Assembly (NCBI GenBank): GCA_902168105.1
Contig: CABHOY010000028.1
Coordinates: 1-64,000, forward strand
From: an uncultured Flavihumibacter sp.
GTDB lineage: Bacteria; Bacteroidota; Bacteroidia; Chitinophagales; Chitinophagaceae
DNA length: 64,000 bases
Direction of reading: 5' to 3'
Numbering within the stretch: position 1 is the first letter of the stretch; every line of letters begins with the position of its first letter. A model generated the notes under the pieces. It made no database searches, was not told the origin of the DNA, and saw only the letters and a list, made by a program, of their open reading frames with translations. The position numbers and the translations under genes were made by a program. Positions 17,828-28,100 of the stretch are shown here, in pieces.

Positions 17828-18875
17828 CTTCCAATACTATCCTGTTGACGTTTTTTCCCTCCTGCTCCCACTTCACAAGACGAATAAATCCTCCCGTGAT
17901 CTCTATACCGGTAATATCACCATCACTAAAACAACAACAACCCGTATTGAAGTAACTGGGGCTCAACATTGTTTTTACATAATGCTTTCCTGCATACTCC
18001 GCTTTTCGCTTTTCCAAAGCCGCCTGTAATGCATTTGTTTTTGCCTCATCATTTTGCGCAGTAGCCTTGAGCAATTGTTTGGTAAGCATGTCAATATGGT
18101 CCATGGAAGCAAACACCGGTTTATGAGTATGTCCTGATATCAGCAATGTTTTTTTGTATTGCTGGCTCCATTCATACATAATGACATTATGTTCATCTAC
18201 CAGGTCAAAATTATCTGAAAGTGTATCCAGCTTAACGTCAAACATACGTTGCACAGGCGTCCAGATAGCAGCTACAAACCATTTACTAAACGCATTCCCG
18301 TCACTTCTAAGGTCGCCCTGATGACCATGTGCCAGAAAGATCGTTTCGTCAGCCTCTTTATACTTCATCTTCAATATAAGTCCCTCATACACTTTCAATC
18401 TCTTTCCGAATATTGGTTTAAGGTACTGGTCCCTCGGCACCTGGTAGTTCCACTCCAGGTCATGATTTCCCACTATCCGATAGTAGCGGTCCTGTTGCAG
18501 AAAGCGGGCCTCTTCCAGCAACGCTTCCCTATTCTTTTCCACTACTACTGATGGCTTGCTTTCCCAGAGTTCCTCACAATCTCCCAGGTTTACCAACGTA
18601 AAGCCCTTCTCGTTATAATAACGTAAGGCCGCAAGGTAAGAGGCTTCTGCCAACATAAAGTCGTCCGCTCCATCTTTACTCCCTTTATGTTGGTCTGATA
18701 ATATAATGATGGACGTAGTTTCATAATCGCATGTCATTACGAGCCCTTTGTCCTTCTTCCCGTCACATATTTGTTTGTATAACTGTGTTAACGACTCGAA
18801 CACCAACTTTTTATCCGGCTTTGAGGAAACTGAGTTTGACAATCGTACGATGATGTTCCTTATAAATTTCTTCAT
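17793..18875 (-). CDS. Calcineurin-like metallophosphoesterase
   Basis: The 360-residue protein shows the metallophosphatase motifs in order: ILSDQHKG (D, H), NLGDCEE (GD), IVGNHDLEW (GNHD), FLAHGHQGD and LLISGHTHKPVF (GHTH). There is no signal peptide, so it is probably cytoplasmic. The family includes UDP-diacylglucosamine hydrolases, nucleotide phosphatases and phosphodiesterases. The LpxH resemblance is limited, and I do not assign a substrate. It is convergent with the aldo/keto reductase. Confidence 0.8.
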   Translation of the reverse strand: MKKFIRNIIVRLSNSVSSKPDKKLVFESLTQLYKQICDGKKDKGLVMTCDYETTSIIILSDQHKGSKDGADDFMLAEASYLAALRYYNEKGFTLVNLGDCEELWESKPSVVVEKNREALLEEARFLQQDRYYRIVGNHDLEWNYQVPRDQYLKPIFGKRLKVYEGLILKMKYKEADETIFLAHGHQGDLRSDGNAFSKWFVAAIWTPVQRMFDVKLDTLSDNFDLVDEHNVIMYEWSQQYKKTLLISGHTHKPVFASMDHIDMLTKQLLKATAQNDEAKTNALQAALEKRKAEYAGKHYVKTMLSPSYFNTGCCCFSDGDITGIEITGGFIRLVKWEQEGKNVNRIVLEEAPLDYLFDQL

Positions 18876-18943
18876 ATAACTATTGGCTAAGATTGCTTAC
18901 CGTTCTGGCATAGTTTTCAGGGAACTAAGTAAAACATAAAACA

Positions 18944-19171
18944 ATGAACCACAAAACATTTTATATCACCTATAATGGGGAGAAAACCCAGGTAGATGTC
19001 GACGAGATCTCCGGCGCACGAACATTTCTTGTGTATATAGCTGGTGAAGACGGACATCTGAACATCAACATTAGAACAGACGTGAATGGGAATGAAAACT
19101 GGTATGAAGGCGAACAGCCTACGCCCCGCGCAAAAGAGATCGGAGAGTTAATAGAACAGCAAACCATGTGA
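18944..19171 (+). CDS. Small hypothetical protein
   Basis: The 75-residue protein is acidic and hydrophilic, with alternating polar/hydrophobic strands (TFYITYNGEKTQVDVDEI, TFLVYIAG, LNINIRTDVNG). I do not recognise the family. It is convergent with the next minus-strand gene, with no spacer (stop codons abut at 19171/19172). Confidence 0.5.
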   Translation: MNHKTFYITYNGEKTQVDVDEISGARTFLVYIAGEDGHLNINIRTDVNGNENWYEGEQPTPRAKEIGELIEQQTM

Positions 19172-19453
19172 TCAGATCCGCTGAAAATCGGCCGGTCCTA
19201 CCAGGTACCACTCCCCTTCCAGTTCAAATACATCTCCCGGTGCTACAGACCGTGTACCTTCCGCTACAGCATTATTGGGCGTCACCTCTGTTCTGTCTGT
19301 CCACGGTTGATCTGTATTTTGACAAAGCTCGAAAGCCTCGCGCAGATCATTTACCTCTACATCAGCAACATGCTGCAGATTTTCAATTCTTACTTCATCA
19401 CCGGTCAACGGGAAATCCAGCGTATAATCAGGATTAAAATATACACGTACCAT
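19172..19453 (-). CDS. Small hypothetical protein
   Basis: Starting at the ATG at 19453 (not 19510), it encodes 93 acidic residues (VRVYFNPDYTLDFPLTG, PGDVFELEGEWYLVGPADFQRI). No family is recognised. It follows the 57-residue gene upstream with the arrangement TAA-T-ATG, so the two are probably translationally coupled. Confidence 0.5.
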   Translation of the reverse strand: MVRVYFNPDYTLDFPLTGDEVRIENLQHVADVEVNDLREAFELCQNTDQPWTDRTEVTPNNAVAEGTRSVAPGDVFELEGEWYLVGPADFQRI

Positions 19454-19454
19454 A

Positions 19455-19628
19455 TTAATGCTTTTCCATTTTATCTTCTGCTTCCTTTTGTTCATCTGCA
19501 TCCGGAACATCTTCGATATTACCCGCCTCCTTTATATACCTTTCTGCCCTTTCATCAATCGGATGTTGCCCATCCGCTTTTTGATCAGTCGTTTTTGGTT
19601 GATCCTGGTTTGGCTTATTATCTGGCAT
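19455..19628 (-). CDS. Small, highly charged hypothetical protein
   Basis: From the ATG at 19628 the product has 57 residues, almost all polar (MPDNKPNQDQPKTTDQK, ERAERYIKEAGNIEDVPDADEQ). It is probably disordered and may be stress-related, but this is only composition. It is the first gene of a two-gene unit with the 93-residue protein. Confidence 0.45.
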   Translation of the reverse strand: MPDNKPNQDQPKTTDQKADGQHPIDERAERYIKEAGNIEDVPDADEQKEAEDKMEKH

Positions 19629-19758
19629 CTTTACAAGTTTAGACTTTTTCAGCAACAAAAAGGGTTCCAATTAAAATAGCGGATCCCATTTTTACTTTAA
19701 CATTTCTTTTAAGGGTTACCTTTTACCAGTTTATGGTATAAAATGTAAACACCATTTT

Positions 19759-20613
19759 ATGCGTCGTCCCCTATATTTTATAGCACCAGTGCTACTGGTA
19801 GCTGCATGCTCTGCTGGTCCGTCCAGCTATATCAAAGAAGAGGATTCAACCGCTACCACAGCTGATTCCACGAACTTTTCCAATGACATCACAGCACTTA
19901 ATTCTCCTTCCAGGAAGAGGGTGCGGACGGCGGATGTCCGGTGTCGTGTTAACAATGTATTCAATGCGGTATCAGTCATGGAGCATGCTGTTCTTGGCGT
20001 AAATGGTATGATTGCAGAAAGCACCATGCAGAATCAATTGGGCTTAACACAGGATGTGCCTTATTCTGCTGACTCGCTAAAGCGTGTACAGTTGTATACG
20101 CCAACAGCCAATCTTACTTTGCGCATTCCTGTAGCCAGTCTCGATTCTGTTGTACACACGCTGACATCAATGGCCACGTTTATTGATTCCCGTACGTTAA
20201 AAGACGACGATAGAACACTGCAATATCTTTACAACGCACTGAAGAATGATGCGCCGGCACCTGCTACTATAAAGCCCGCAGCGAAGGGCACTACGTTGGA
20301 CATTGTTACTTACAAGGACGAACAACATGACGCAGCTACCAGTCGTAGAATTGAGAACCTGTCTATCCTGGATGATGTACACTATGCCACTTTTTCTGTT
20401 CAATTATTTCAATCAGAGCGGGCGGATATCCAGGTCATTGTCAACCCTGACCGTATCACCAGGGCAGGCTTTGGTACAAGAATATTAACCGCGCTGACTA
20501 CGGGAACAAATGTGCTCAGCAATCTTTTCTTATTCATTCTTTCCTGCTGGCCATTCGTTATAGTGTTAATCGCTGGTTGGTTCGGTTACCGGAAAATCGC
20601 CGTAAGGAACTAA
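19759..20613 (+). CDS. DUF4349 lipoprotein
   Basis: The 284-residue product has a lipoprotein signal (YFIAPVLLVAAC), a DUF4349-type central domain (VRTADVRCRVNNVFNAVSVMEHAV, LTLRIPVASLDSVVHTL, SRTLKDDDRT) and a C-terminal membrane segment (LFLFILSCWPFVIVLIAGWFGY). Family members are envelope proteins of unknown function. A lipid anchor at one end and a membrane span at the other would place both ends in membranes. A terminator follows. Confidence 0.75.
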   Translation: MRRPLYFIAPVLLVAACSAGPSSYIKEEDSTATTADSTNFSNDITALNSPSRKRVRTADVRCRVNNVFNAVSVMEHAVLGVNGMIAESTMQNQLGLTQDVPYSADSLKRVQLYTPTANLTLRIPVASLDSVVHTLTSMATFIDSRTLKDDDRTLQYLYNALKNDAPAPATIKPAAKGTTLDIVTYKDEQHDAATSRRIENLSILDDVHYATFSVQLFQSERADIQVIVNPDRITRAGFGTRILTALTTGTNVLSNLFLFILSCWPFVIVLIAGWFGYRKIAVRN

Positions 20614-20622
20614 TATATTTTG

Positions 20623-20651
20623 AAAGTGTCCTGTAGCCAGGGCACTTTTTT
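20623..20651 (+). terminator. Rho-independent terminator of the DUF4349 gene
   Basis: The stem 20623-20631 pairs with 20640-20648 (one G-T pair) and is followed by seven T's. Confidence 0.7.
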
Positions 20652-20730
20652 TATGTCGTTTGTAAAGATGACTTTCATCATATTCTGGTCGGTAGTGTCA
20701 TCTTACATTCACACTATGTAAACTATTACT

Positions 20731-22374
20731 ATGAACAATTTATTCCGTACCTGTGCCTTGCTACTACTGTTAGCGAGCTGCAACTCATTGCCTTCTTTAC
20801 CGCCCCTGCCGGCAATGCTTAATACCTCCAAACTTCCTTCGCAATTACTGAACATCAATACAGAGAGGGACACCACATTGACACTTAACGGAGGTACTAT
20901 CATCACCATTCCTGCAAATGCATTAAAAGCGGAAGATGGTATAGCCCGGCTGGAAGTGAAAGAAGCGCTCACTATTGAGCAGATATTGATTGCTGGTTTG
21001 CGCACACAAAGTAATGGCACACCCTTACGAAGTGGTGGTATGATCTATATCGATGCGGCTAAAGATACAAAGGTCAGCATACTTAAACCAATTCAGATAC
21101 AGGTCCCCACTACTGAGATCGTAGATGGTATGCAACTATATAAAGGAGAAGTCGAAAAGAATGGCATCAACTGGGTAGACCCGCAACCGTTAGACACGGC
21201 TATTACACCGCCTGCACCGGCAATGCCCGCAACATCAGATCTTACTGCAGGTAATGCTCAAAAAGGGAAAGCGCTATTTCAGCAAAATTGTGCGTCCTGC
21301 CACAATGTACATAAAAAAGTCACCGGCCCAGCCTTAAATGGCACAATGCAGCGCTGGAACAATGACACATCTGCCGTTTATAGCTTCGTCCATAACAGTG
21401 GCGCCATGATTGCAAGCGGTCATAAATATGCCGTCAAGCTCTTTAATGAATATGGTAAACAGGCCATGCCAGGATTCCCTTCTTTTACATATTATGATGT
21501 CAAAGACATACTTGAGTACATACAAGACCCGATCTGTCACGGCCCCGTACCATCTCAACCGGATAGTTGTCAGTATTATTGCGCAATACTGAACATGGCC
21601 TATAATACCGATAATGACGACCAGTTCATCAAGATAACAGAGTCCCTCGCAGACACAGCCAACGAGCTCTTAACGGGCAGCGAACTGCCAGATACTACAG
21701 ATTGGACAGATACCACAGATCTGACAGAAATAATTCCTGTTATGCCTGATGTGCTTATTCCAAACTTTGTCATTCCAAAGTTTAACAGATCTTATTACTA
21801 TAATATTGAGATCGACAAATTAGGATGGTATAATTTAGATATGGCATTAAAAACGGACAGCGGCATGCTTCCAAGTGAGTTAAGCGTCAACGTACAGGAA
21901 AAAGAAGAACAAAGCATTTCAGTATTCCTGGTTATCCCCTCCCACAAAATAATGGTGGAAGGAGGATACCTGAAAGACGGTAAGTTATATGGATTTGACG
22001 ATGATGATGGTGCCACTCATCTTCCCCAAGGTGTTAAAGCATATATTATAGCGATCGGAGAAAACAAATACAAACCTGAACTGTATTTCGGCCGTACGAC
22101 CTTCATTACATCGAAAAGCCAGGCACTTCATCTCATATTGAATGTTTCATCAGAAGCAGACATACAAAAGCAGATCGCAATGCTGCAATTGCCCGATTTT
22201 CTGATGAAGACCAATAAAAAAGAAGTCAGCGCCCAAATGCAGGCATTAAAGCAGGAAGCCTCACGGATACAAGCTAAAGCTTTGGACGTGCCCTGCGATT
22301 GTGCAAGCTATGAAGATACATCTTCCGTCGGGCTACAAGTCGACACCTCCTCTTTTGAAGTTTATCCACAATAA
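20731..22374 (+). CDS. Lipoprotein with one cytochrome c domain between unknown domains
   Basis: The 547-residue protein opens with a lipoprotein signal (TCALLLLLASC). Residues about 35-150 form a beta-rich domain (TLTLNGGTIITIPANALKAEDG, LRSGGMIYIDA) like ZU5-type domains of surface proteins. A single haem-c site CASCH follows at about residue 188 with NVHKKVTGPALNG, and a likely axial methionine in AMPGFPSF. After about residue 275 the sequence is a long beta-rich region not recognised. It should carry electrons or use a haem at the cell surface or periplasm. A single-haem cytochrome embedded in a lipoprotein of this size is unusual. Confidence 0.7.
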   Translation: MNNLFRTCALLLLLASCNSLPSLPPLPAMLNTSKLPSQLLNINTERDTTLTLNGGTIITIPANALKAEDGIARLEVKEALTIEQILIAGLRTQSNGTPLRSGGMIYIDAAKDTKVSILKPIQIQVPTTEIVDGMQLYKGEVEKNGINWVDPQPLDTAITPPAPAMPATSDLTAGNAQKGKALFQQNCASCHNVHKKVTGPALNGTMQRWNNDTSAVYSFVHNSGAMIASGHKYAVKLFNEYGKQAMPGFPSFTYYDVKDILEYIQDPICHGPVPSQPDSCQYYCAILNMAYNTDNDDQFIKITESLADTANELLTGSELPDTTDWTDTTDLTEIIPVMPDVLIPNFVIPKFNRSYYYNIEIDKLGWYNLDMALKTDSGMLPSELSVNVQEKEEQSISVFLVIPSHKIMVEGGYLKDGKLYGFDDDDGATHLPQGVKAYIIAIGENKYKPELYFGRTTFITSKSQALHLILNVSSEADIQKQIAMLQLPDFLMKTNKKEVSAQMQALKQEASRIQAKALDVPCDCASYEDTSSVGLQVDTSSFEVYPQ

Positions 22375-22456
22375 CTGAGAGAGCAGCATCTGAAAGGCGC
22401 CCTTATACCTGGACATAGCAGATTGACTATCGATACCATCTCCGTCAAATAATCAA

Positions 22457-22491
22457 TACCCGGCTAAAAGCCATTTGCTTTTAGCCGGGTA
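22457..22491. terminator. Strong hairpin between cytochrome gene and the split-receptor operon
   Basis: Perfect 15-bp arms (22457-22471 and 22477-22491) enclose a 5-base loop. No T-run follows. It separates the cytochrome gene from the operon starting at 22640. Confidence 0.6.
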
Positions 22492-22639
22492 TTCTACCCC
22501 CACCCCACACAACACCATAAAAGCCATCTACTTATATTTATTTTATCCCATTTTATGGAATCCAATTTCTTCCCGCATCATACAGCCGGAACATGGACCA
22601 CCGGAATCACTATATTTATATCACCTAAAATCTGATACC

Positions 22640-25180
22640 TTGAAATGTACTTTACTCCTTCTCTTATTCCCTGCCCTTGCATTTGCACAGGTCAAACAGA
22701 ATGTAGAACCGGTGATATCCTGGGATTATATGGATCAGGTAAGGAAGCTCAGAGGTAGCATAGACCCCGTAGATTCTGTCAGTAATAGCCGAAACGTTCT
22801 TCTGAAGCTGAAAGGCCAGTTCTATCCGGATTTTCCGATCAAGCGTGTAAAAACATCAGGGGAATACGTGCAGGTATCGCCACAGTCCACACGTTATATT
22901 TCTCTTTCAACCGCATATAGCGGAACAATAGAGATCAAAACCCATAACCGGTTGCCCGAACTGCAAACAGATTATGTACAGGGGCGCTCAATTAATGGAA
23001 CAGCCGCCTGGAGAGGTCCGGAAACCGGGGAACTGTTTAGTTATGGCCCCAATATCCATTCCCTTGAATTTGACGGTAGTAATTATCCCTACGACCCAAA
23101 CGGCAGATTGGTTCCAATAGGCACAGGGAATGGAAAACCCTCTACAGTATATAACAATAGCATTTTCAGAACTGCTGTTGCTCATTCCCACCAGTTAAAG
23201 GTAAATGGGGAACTATTCAGATATGGAAAACGTACCTGGAACTTTGGATTAAAACTGGGACAGAACAACGAAAGCACCATCATCAAAGAGAATAAAAGCA
23301 AATCACACACACTCGGAGCCGATATAGGCACAAGCATCAAATGGCTAACGGTTAAAGGCTCCTACCTGTATAACAATCACACGCTTTCGAACGGTAACAG
23401 GGCAGGTTTTCTTAACAGGGCTTATCAAAATGCACTGCTTACGCCTTCATCTTTTAGCAATGCACAAGGTACAGTGAACGGAAACGTACAACGCAGTTAT
23501 AGTAGTATGGCCGACAATCCGCTGTTCCTGTTAAAAGACAATGACAACCGTTACCGCTTTACCGAACAAAATGCCTCGCTGCTCTTAAACCTGGTTTCCG
23601 GAACATTTAATGTTAAACTCACCCAATCCCTTCAATATGTGCAGGAGAATACAATTGAGAGCTATAAACCCGGCACTGCAGAATGGGCTACCGGCATGTA
23701 TACCGACAGGAACAAAAGAGATCTTAACTATCTTTTACAATTACAGGGTGTTTACAACATTCAACATAATATTGACCGCCTGAATTCCGAGCTGGCATTG
23801 TACTATACCTATGGTAATGCGAACACCCGTATACGGTATAACCCGGATGAAAGCCGGTATAATTATCAGCGGTCATCACAGGATGTATTCCTCAACCTGC
23901 ATAATGAACTTATATGGGACAATACCGAGCTGAAAATTAATACCGGTAATAAAGTGTACCTGTCAAACACGGCATCAGAAAATCGCTTTCTCTTACCGGC
24001 AATTGATGTGAACCTGAGAATAAGGAATATACTTCCCAGGGTTATATTGAATATATTATCCTCCTATCATGAAACAAGCAGTGAAGCCCTCATTGATAAA
24101 TCAATGGCCTATACCAATCTGCTGCACTACACTACCGGTAATGTATTCAGCTACCGTCCTGTTACAGAAGTATCGGGCTACGATGACCTCGCTCCTGTCA
24201 ATCACAGGGAATGGGATGGAGGGTTCAGCCTGATCTATAATACACGGTTTGAATTCAGCGCCAACGCTTACGTAAAGAATACACGTAATGATGTCTTCCC
24301 TGTTTTCGGAAATGGAACGCTTCACCTGAAGAACATGGCAGACCTGCAAACCAAAGGCATTGAGCTTTCACTGCAGGTTTACGAAAAAAACTATGCAAAA
24401 GACTTTGGCCTCGCCGGTACCCTCTCATTCTTTGCCTACGGCAGCAGGGTAACCAGGGTTAATGAAGAAGATAATTATACACCGATAGCTGGTTTCAGCA
24501 ATGTATATAAAGCCATTGTGCAGGGACAACCACTTGGCGTGATCGTTGGGAACGCCTATTTAAAAGATGCTTCCGGCAACATGGTGATCGGCAGCGATGG
24601 TTTTCCTCTTACAAACCCAAACCCACAGATCATCGGCAACCCGATACCTGACTTTGTAGTAAAGTTTAGCAATACAGCCCGATGGAAGAACTCAACATTA
24701 CAGGTAAACTGGGAGTGGAAAAAAGGCGGCGAAACCTGGAACGGTACACAAGCTGCGCTGGACTACTATGGCAGATCTGCGACTACGGGCGCACAGCGGG
24801 TGATCACAAACTATGTATTCCAGGGCGTACAGCAGGACGGTCATGTAAATGATATTCCGGTCAGCTTTTACGATGCGGGTCAGCCGGTGGAAAAAAATCG
24901 CTGGACCAGATACGGCTTATCCGGCGTAGCAGAAGCATATGTACAAAAGACAGATTATCTCAGGCTGAACAACATTTCGCTTGCGCATAAATTTAATCTG
25001 AACAAAAGAAAACAGGTGCTCACACTGTCGGCGTATGTGACCAATATCCTGCTATGGTCACCCTATAAGGGAGCAGATCCCGATCAACTGCTCTTTGATC
25101 AGTCCAATACCTCAGGTCTGGACTTTTTCAACCTGCCTGCGTTGAAAACCTATGGACTTAACGTTTCACTCCAATTTTAA
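22640..25180 (+). CDS. SusC/RagA-like outer membrane barrel lacking the plug domain
   Basis: No in-frame ATG exists before the mature region, so I place the start at the TTG at 22640. It gives a good signal peptide (KCTLLLLLFPALAFAQ) and 846 residues. The body is a SusC-type 22-strand barrel (FRTAVAHSHQLKVNGELFRYG, NFGLKLGQNNES, GFLNRAYQNALLTPSSFS, IPDFVVKFSNTARWKNSTL, LSAYVTNILLWSPYKGADPDQLL), ending in the terminal Phe (TYGLNVSLQF). The N-terminal 100 residues contain neither the carboxypeptidase-D-like nor the TonB plug domain found in SusC. Both are present in the product of the next gene, 5 bases downstream. The two products probably assemble into one receptor. No SusD gene is adjacent. 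Confidence 0.85.
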   Translation: MKCTLLLLLFPALAFAQVKQNVEPVISWDYMDQVRKLRGSIDPVDSVSNSRNVLLKLKGQFYPDFPIKRVKTSGEYVQVSPQSTRYISLSTAYSGTIEIKTHNRLPELQTDYVQGRSINGTAAWRGPETGELFSYGPNIHSLEFDGSNYPYDPNGRLVPIGTGNGKPSTVYNNSIFRTAVAHSHQLKVNGELFRYGKRTWNFGLKLGQNNESTIIKENKSKSHTLGADIGTSIKWLTVKGSYLYNNHTLSNGNRAGFLNRAYQNALLTPSSFSNAQGTVNGNVQRSYSSMADNPLFLLKDNDNRYRFTEQNASLLLNLVSGTFNVKLTQSLQYVQENTIESYKPGTAEWATGMYTDRNKRDLNYLLQLQGVYNIQHNIDRLNSELALYYTYGNANTRIRYNPDESRYNYQRSSQDVFLNLHNELIWDNTELKINTGNKVYLSNTASENRFLLPAIDVNLRIRNILPRVILNILSSYHETSSEALIDKSMAYTNLLHYTTGNVFSYRPVTEVSGYDDLAPVNHREWDGGFSLIYNTRFEFSANAYVKNTRNDVFPVFGNGTLHLKNMADLQTKGIELSLQVYEKNYAKDFGLAGTLSFFAYGSRVTRVNEEDNYTPIAGFSNVYKAIVQGQPLGVIVGNAYLKDASGNMVIGSDGFPLTNPNPQIIGNPIPDFVVKFSNTARWKNSTLQVNWEWKKGGETWNGTQAALDYYGRSATTGAQRVITNYVFQGVQQDGHVNDIPVSFYDAGQPVEKNRWTRYGLSGVAEAYVQKTDYLRLNNISLAHKFNLNKRKQVLTLSAYVTNILLWSPYKGADPDQLLFDQSNTSGLDFFNLPALKTYGLNVSLQF

Positions 25181-25185
25181 GACCT

Positions 25186-28100
25186 ATGAACAATTATACA
25201 AAAGCTTATACTTCACTTATACTATTTCTGCTTGTTTTTATGGGCAAGGGAAATGCACAACTGGCAGCATATAATGATAATAAGGAAAAGATCTACATAC
25301 AGACCAATCACGTATTTTTCAAACCTGGGGAAGATCTGTTCTTTAAAGTCTACCTGGTAAACGCAAAGAACCAGTTAATCTCAGTGATCAGTAACGTCGT
25401 GTATGTGGAGGTAGTCGGTCCTTCCGGTAGCGTATTGCAGAAAATGAATTACAGGGTTGAAGATGGATACGCCGAAGGGCACTACCAGTTCAGCAAAGAA
25501 GCCACGGGAGGATTATATAAGATAAGAGCATATACTACCTGGATGCGGAATGAAAAAGAGACGACCTGGTTTACAAAAGAGATCACTTTACAAAAGGTGA
25601 TCTCTCCGAGGGTATTAATGAAGCTCGACTTTCCCAGAAAAGGTTATGGTCCGGGCGATGAAGTAACTGCTGCTTATTCCATCCGCGATCTGTCAAATAA
25701 AGCCATTCCGGATTATGAGATAAAATATACCGTATCCATTGGTGGAAAAGAGGTCCAAAGAGAAAGATCAAGGACGGATGCAGCCGGTAAAACAAATATC
25801 CGGTTTAGACTACCTACAGATCTTGTTACAAACGATGGTATCCTGAATGTAACTGTTAATTACGCTGCCTATACAGAAGCCATTTCCCGTAGTATCCCCA
25901 TTGCTCTTAACAAAATTGATCTGCAGTTTATGCCGGAAGGTGGGACACTCGTTGAGAACATCACCACCAACGTCGCGTTTAAGGCCATTAATGAGCATGG
26001 TAAACCCGTTGACGTAGCAGGAGAAATACTTGACGACCTGGGGAATGTAGCCGCTACATTTAACAGCTATCACGATGGTATGGGGCAGTTCTCTTTTACA
26101 CCACAGGCGGGAAAGATCTACAGTGCAAAGGTTACTTCCCCTTCGGGGATAAAACAGCCTTTTGACCTCCCCGCCGCCGCCAAAAAAGGCATCGTCATGA
26201 ACATTGACAGAAAGGAAAAACTGCTGCAGTTCAAGATAAATACTACACAGGATATGAAGATAAGGCTGACCGGCCAGAGTAGGGATGACACTTATTACAA
26301 TAAGGAGATCTCACTTAAAAAAGGCGAACAGCTCATTGACATAGATCCAATAAAATTCCCCACTGGTATCGCACGGTTCACCATTACTAACGAACAACGG
26401 ATGCCGCTGGCAGAACGTATAGTATTCCTGCATCCTAACCGGATCTTACAGGTAAAAATAACAACCGATAAAAATAAATATCAGCCACGGGAGAAAGTAA
26501 CACTTCACCTTAAAACACTGGATGAAAACGGCAGCCCTGTAACATCTAATTTTTCGCTGTCTGTAATAGATGATAAGTTATGGTCGCTTGCAGACGATAA
26601 ACAGGATCATATCCTCTCCTGGTTGTTAATGAGTTCCGAACTGCATGGTAAGATCGAAGAGCCTCAGTTCTATTTCAAGCAAGAAGAAAAAGCGGCCATT
26701 CCTTCCCTTGATCTGGTGATGCTTACACATGGTTACCGCTATTTCGACTACATTGACTATATCGAAAAAACTGGTAAACCAAAATATAGCCCGGACCTGA
26801 ATAATATCCTGAGTGGAATAATACTTGATAATAACGACCAGCCGGTCCGGTCAACGGTATATCTCGTTAGCAGTACGGACAAGTCCATTTATAGAACCGG
26901 TAATGTTGTGGAGCAACACACAGGTAATGACGGCCTTTTCTTCTTTACAGATATCTCTCCCGCGATGAATTATCATCTGATAGCGCGGCCTGAGGGTAAA
27001 AAGAAGCCGGTTACTATCAAGGTATTGGAACAAGGTAGCGGTTATGCACCAATGCCAGCCAGAAAGACAAGAGATCCGTTCGATGACGATGACCGCCTGC
27101 CTCCTCCTATGCTGGCATTAAACAATCCTACCAAAAACCAAGCTGCAGCTAAACCTGAAGGTTTCTGGCAGAATAAGGACGGTCTCCCTAATAACCAGGG
27201 ACTTAATGAAATTGTAGTTGTGGGCTACGGTACGCAGAAAAAAAACGAGCTATCAGGCGCAGTAACTCAGATATCATCAGGTCAGGATGTTGTAACCAAC
27301 GTATTGAATTCTTTACAAGGCAAGGTTGCAGGTGTGAACATATCCCCTGCTACAGGAAATCCCGATGGAGGTGTCAACGTAAGGATCAGGGGCGCCAAAA
27401 GCGTTTCAGGATTAGATCAGCCATTGGTCATTTTGAATGGTATCCCTGTCAGCAGCCTGGAAGACGCTATTAATGCTGTTGACATTGAAAGCGTTTATGT
27501 ACTCAGGGACGCAGCTGCCACAGCCATATACGGCAGCAGAGGCGCCAATGGGGTCATTCTGATCAATTCGCGGAATAACAGGTTTCCGAAAACTGTTGTC
27601 AGCCTGGATCGCAATTACCATTATACCTCGCAGGCCGTACAGGTGAAAAACAATGCTTATACAGTCGCCAGACGGTTCTACGCACCTAAATACTATTCTC
27701 CTGAAACAACAGAAAGAAATGACTTCCGGGAAACCATCTATTGGAACCCTGTTGTTCAAACTGACAAAAACGGAGACGCTACAGTGGAATTCTATAACTC
27801 AGACGCCACGACTACTTTTCGCGCTATCGCCGAAGGCATTGGCTTTAATGGTAAGATCGGCAGAACAGAAATGACCTATGCGGTAGCACCACCTATGAGT
27901 GTAGATGCCAAGATCCCGCCTTATATGACTGTTGGTGATAATGCGCTCATTCCGCTCGTTATCAGGAATAGCAGTAACAAGGCTATTCCGGCAAACATCA
28001 GCACAATGCTACCCAATAACATAATTGCAGGCAGCTACAGTAATACAGTTGAGATTCCTGCTGATACCGCAATACAGGTACTTATCCCGATAAAAGCGAC

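Noticed and set aside
22475..22639. Upstream extension of the SusC-like barrel frame
   Set aside because: The added residues do not resemble a leader and begin in a terminator hairpin. The signal peptide starts at the TTG at 22640.
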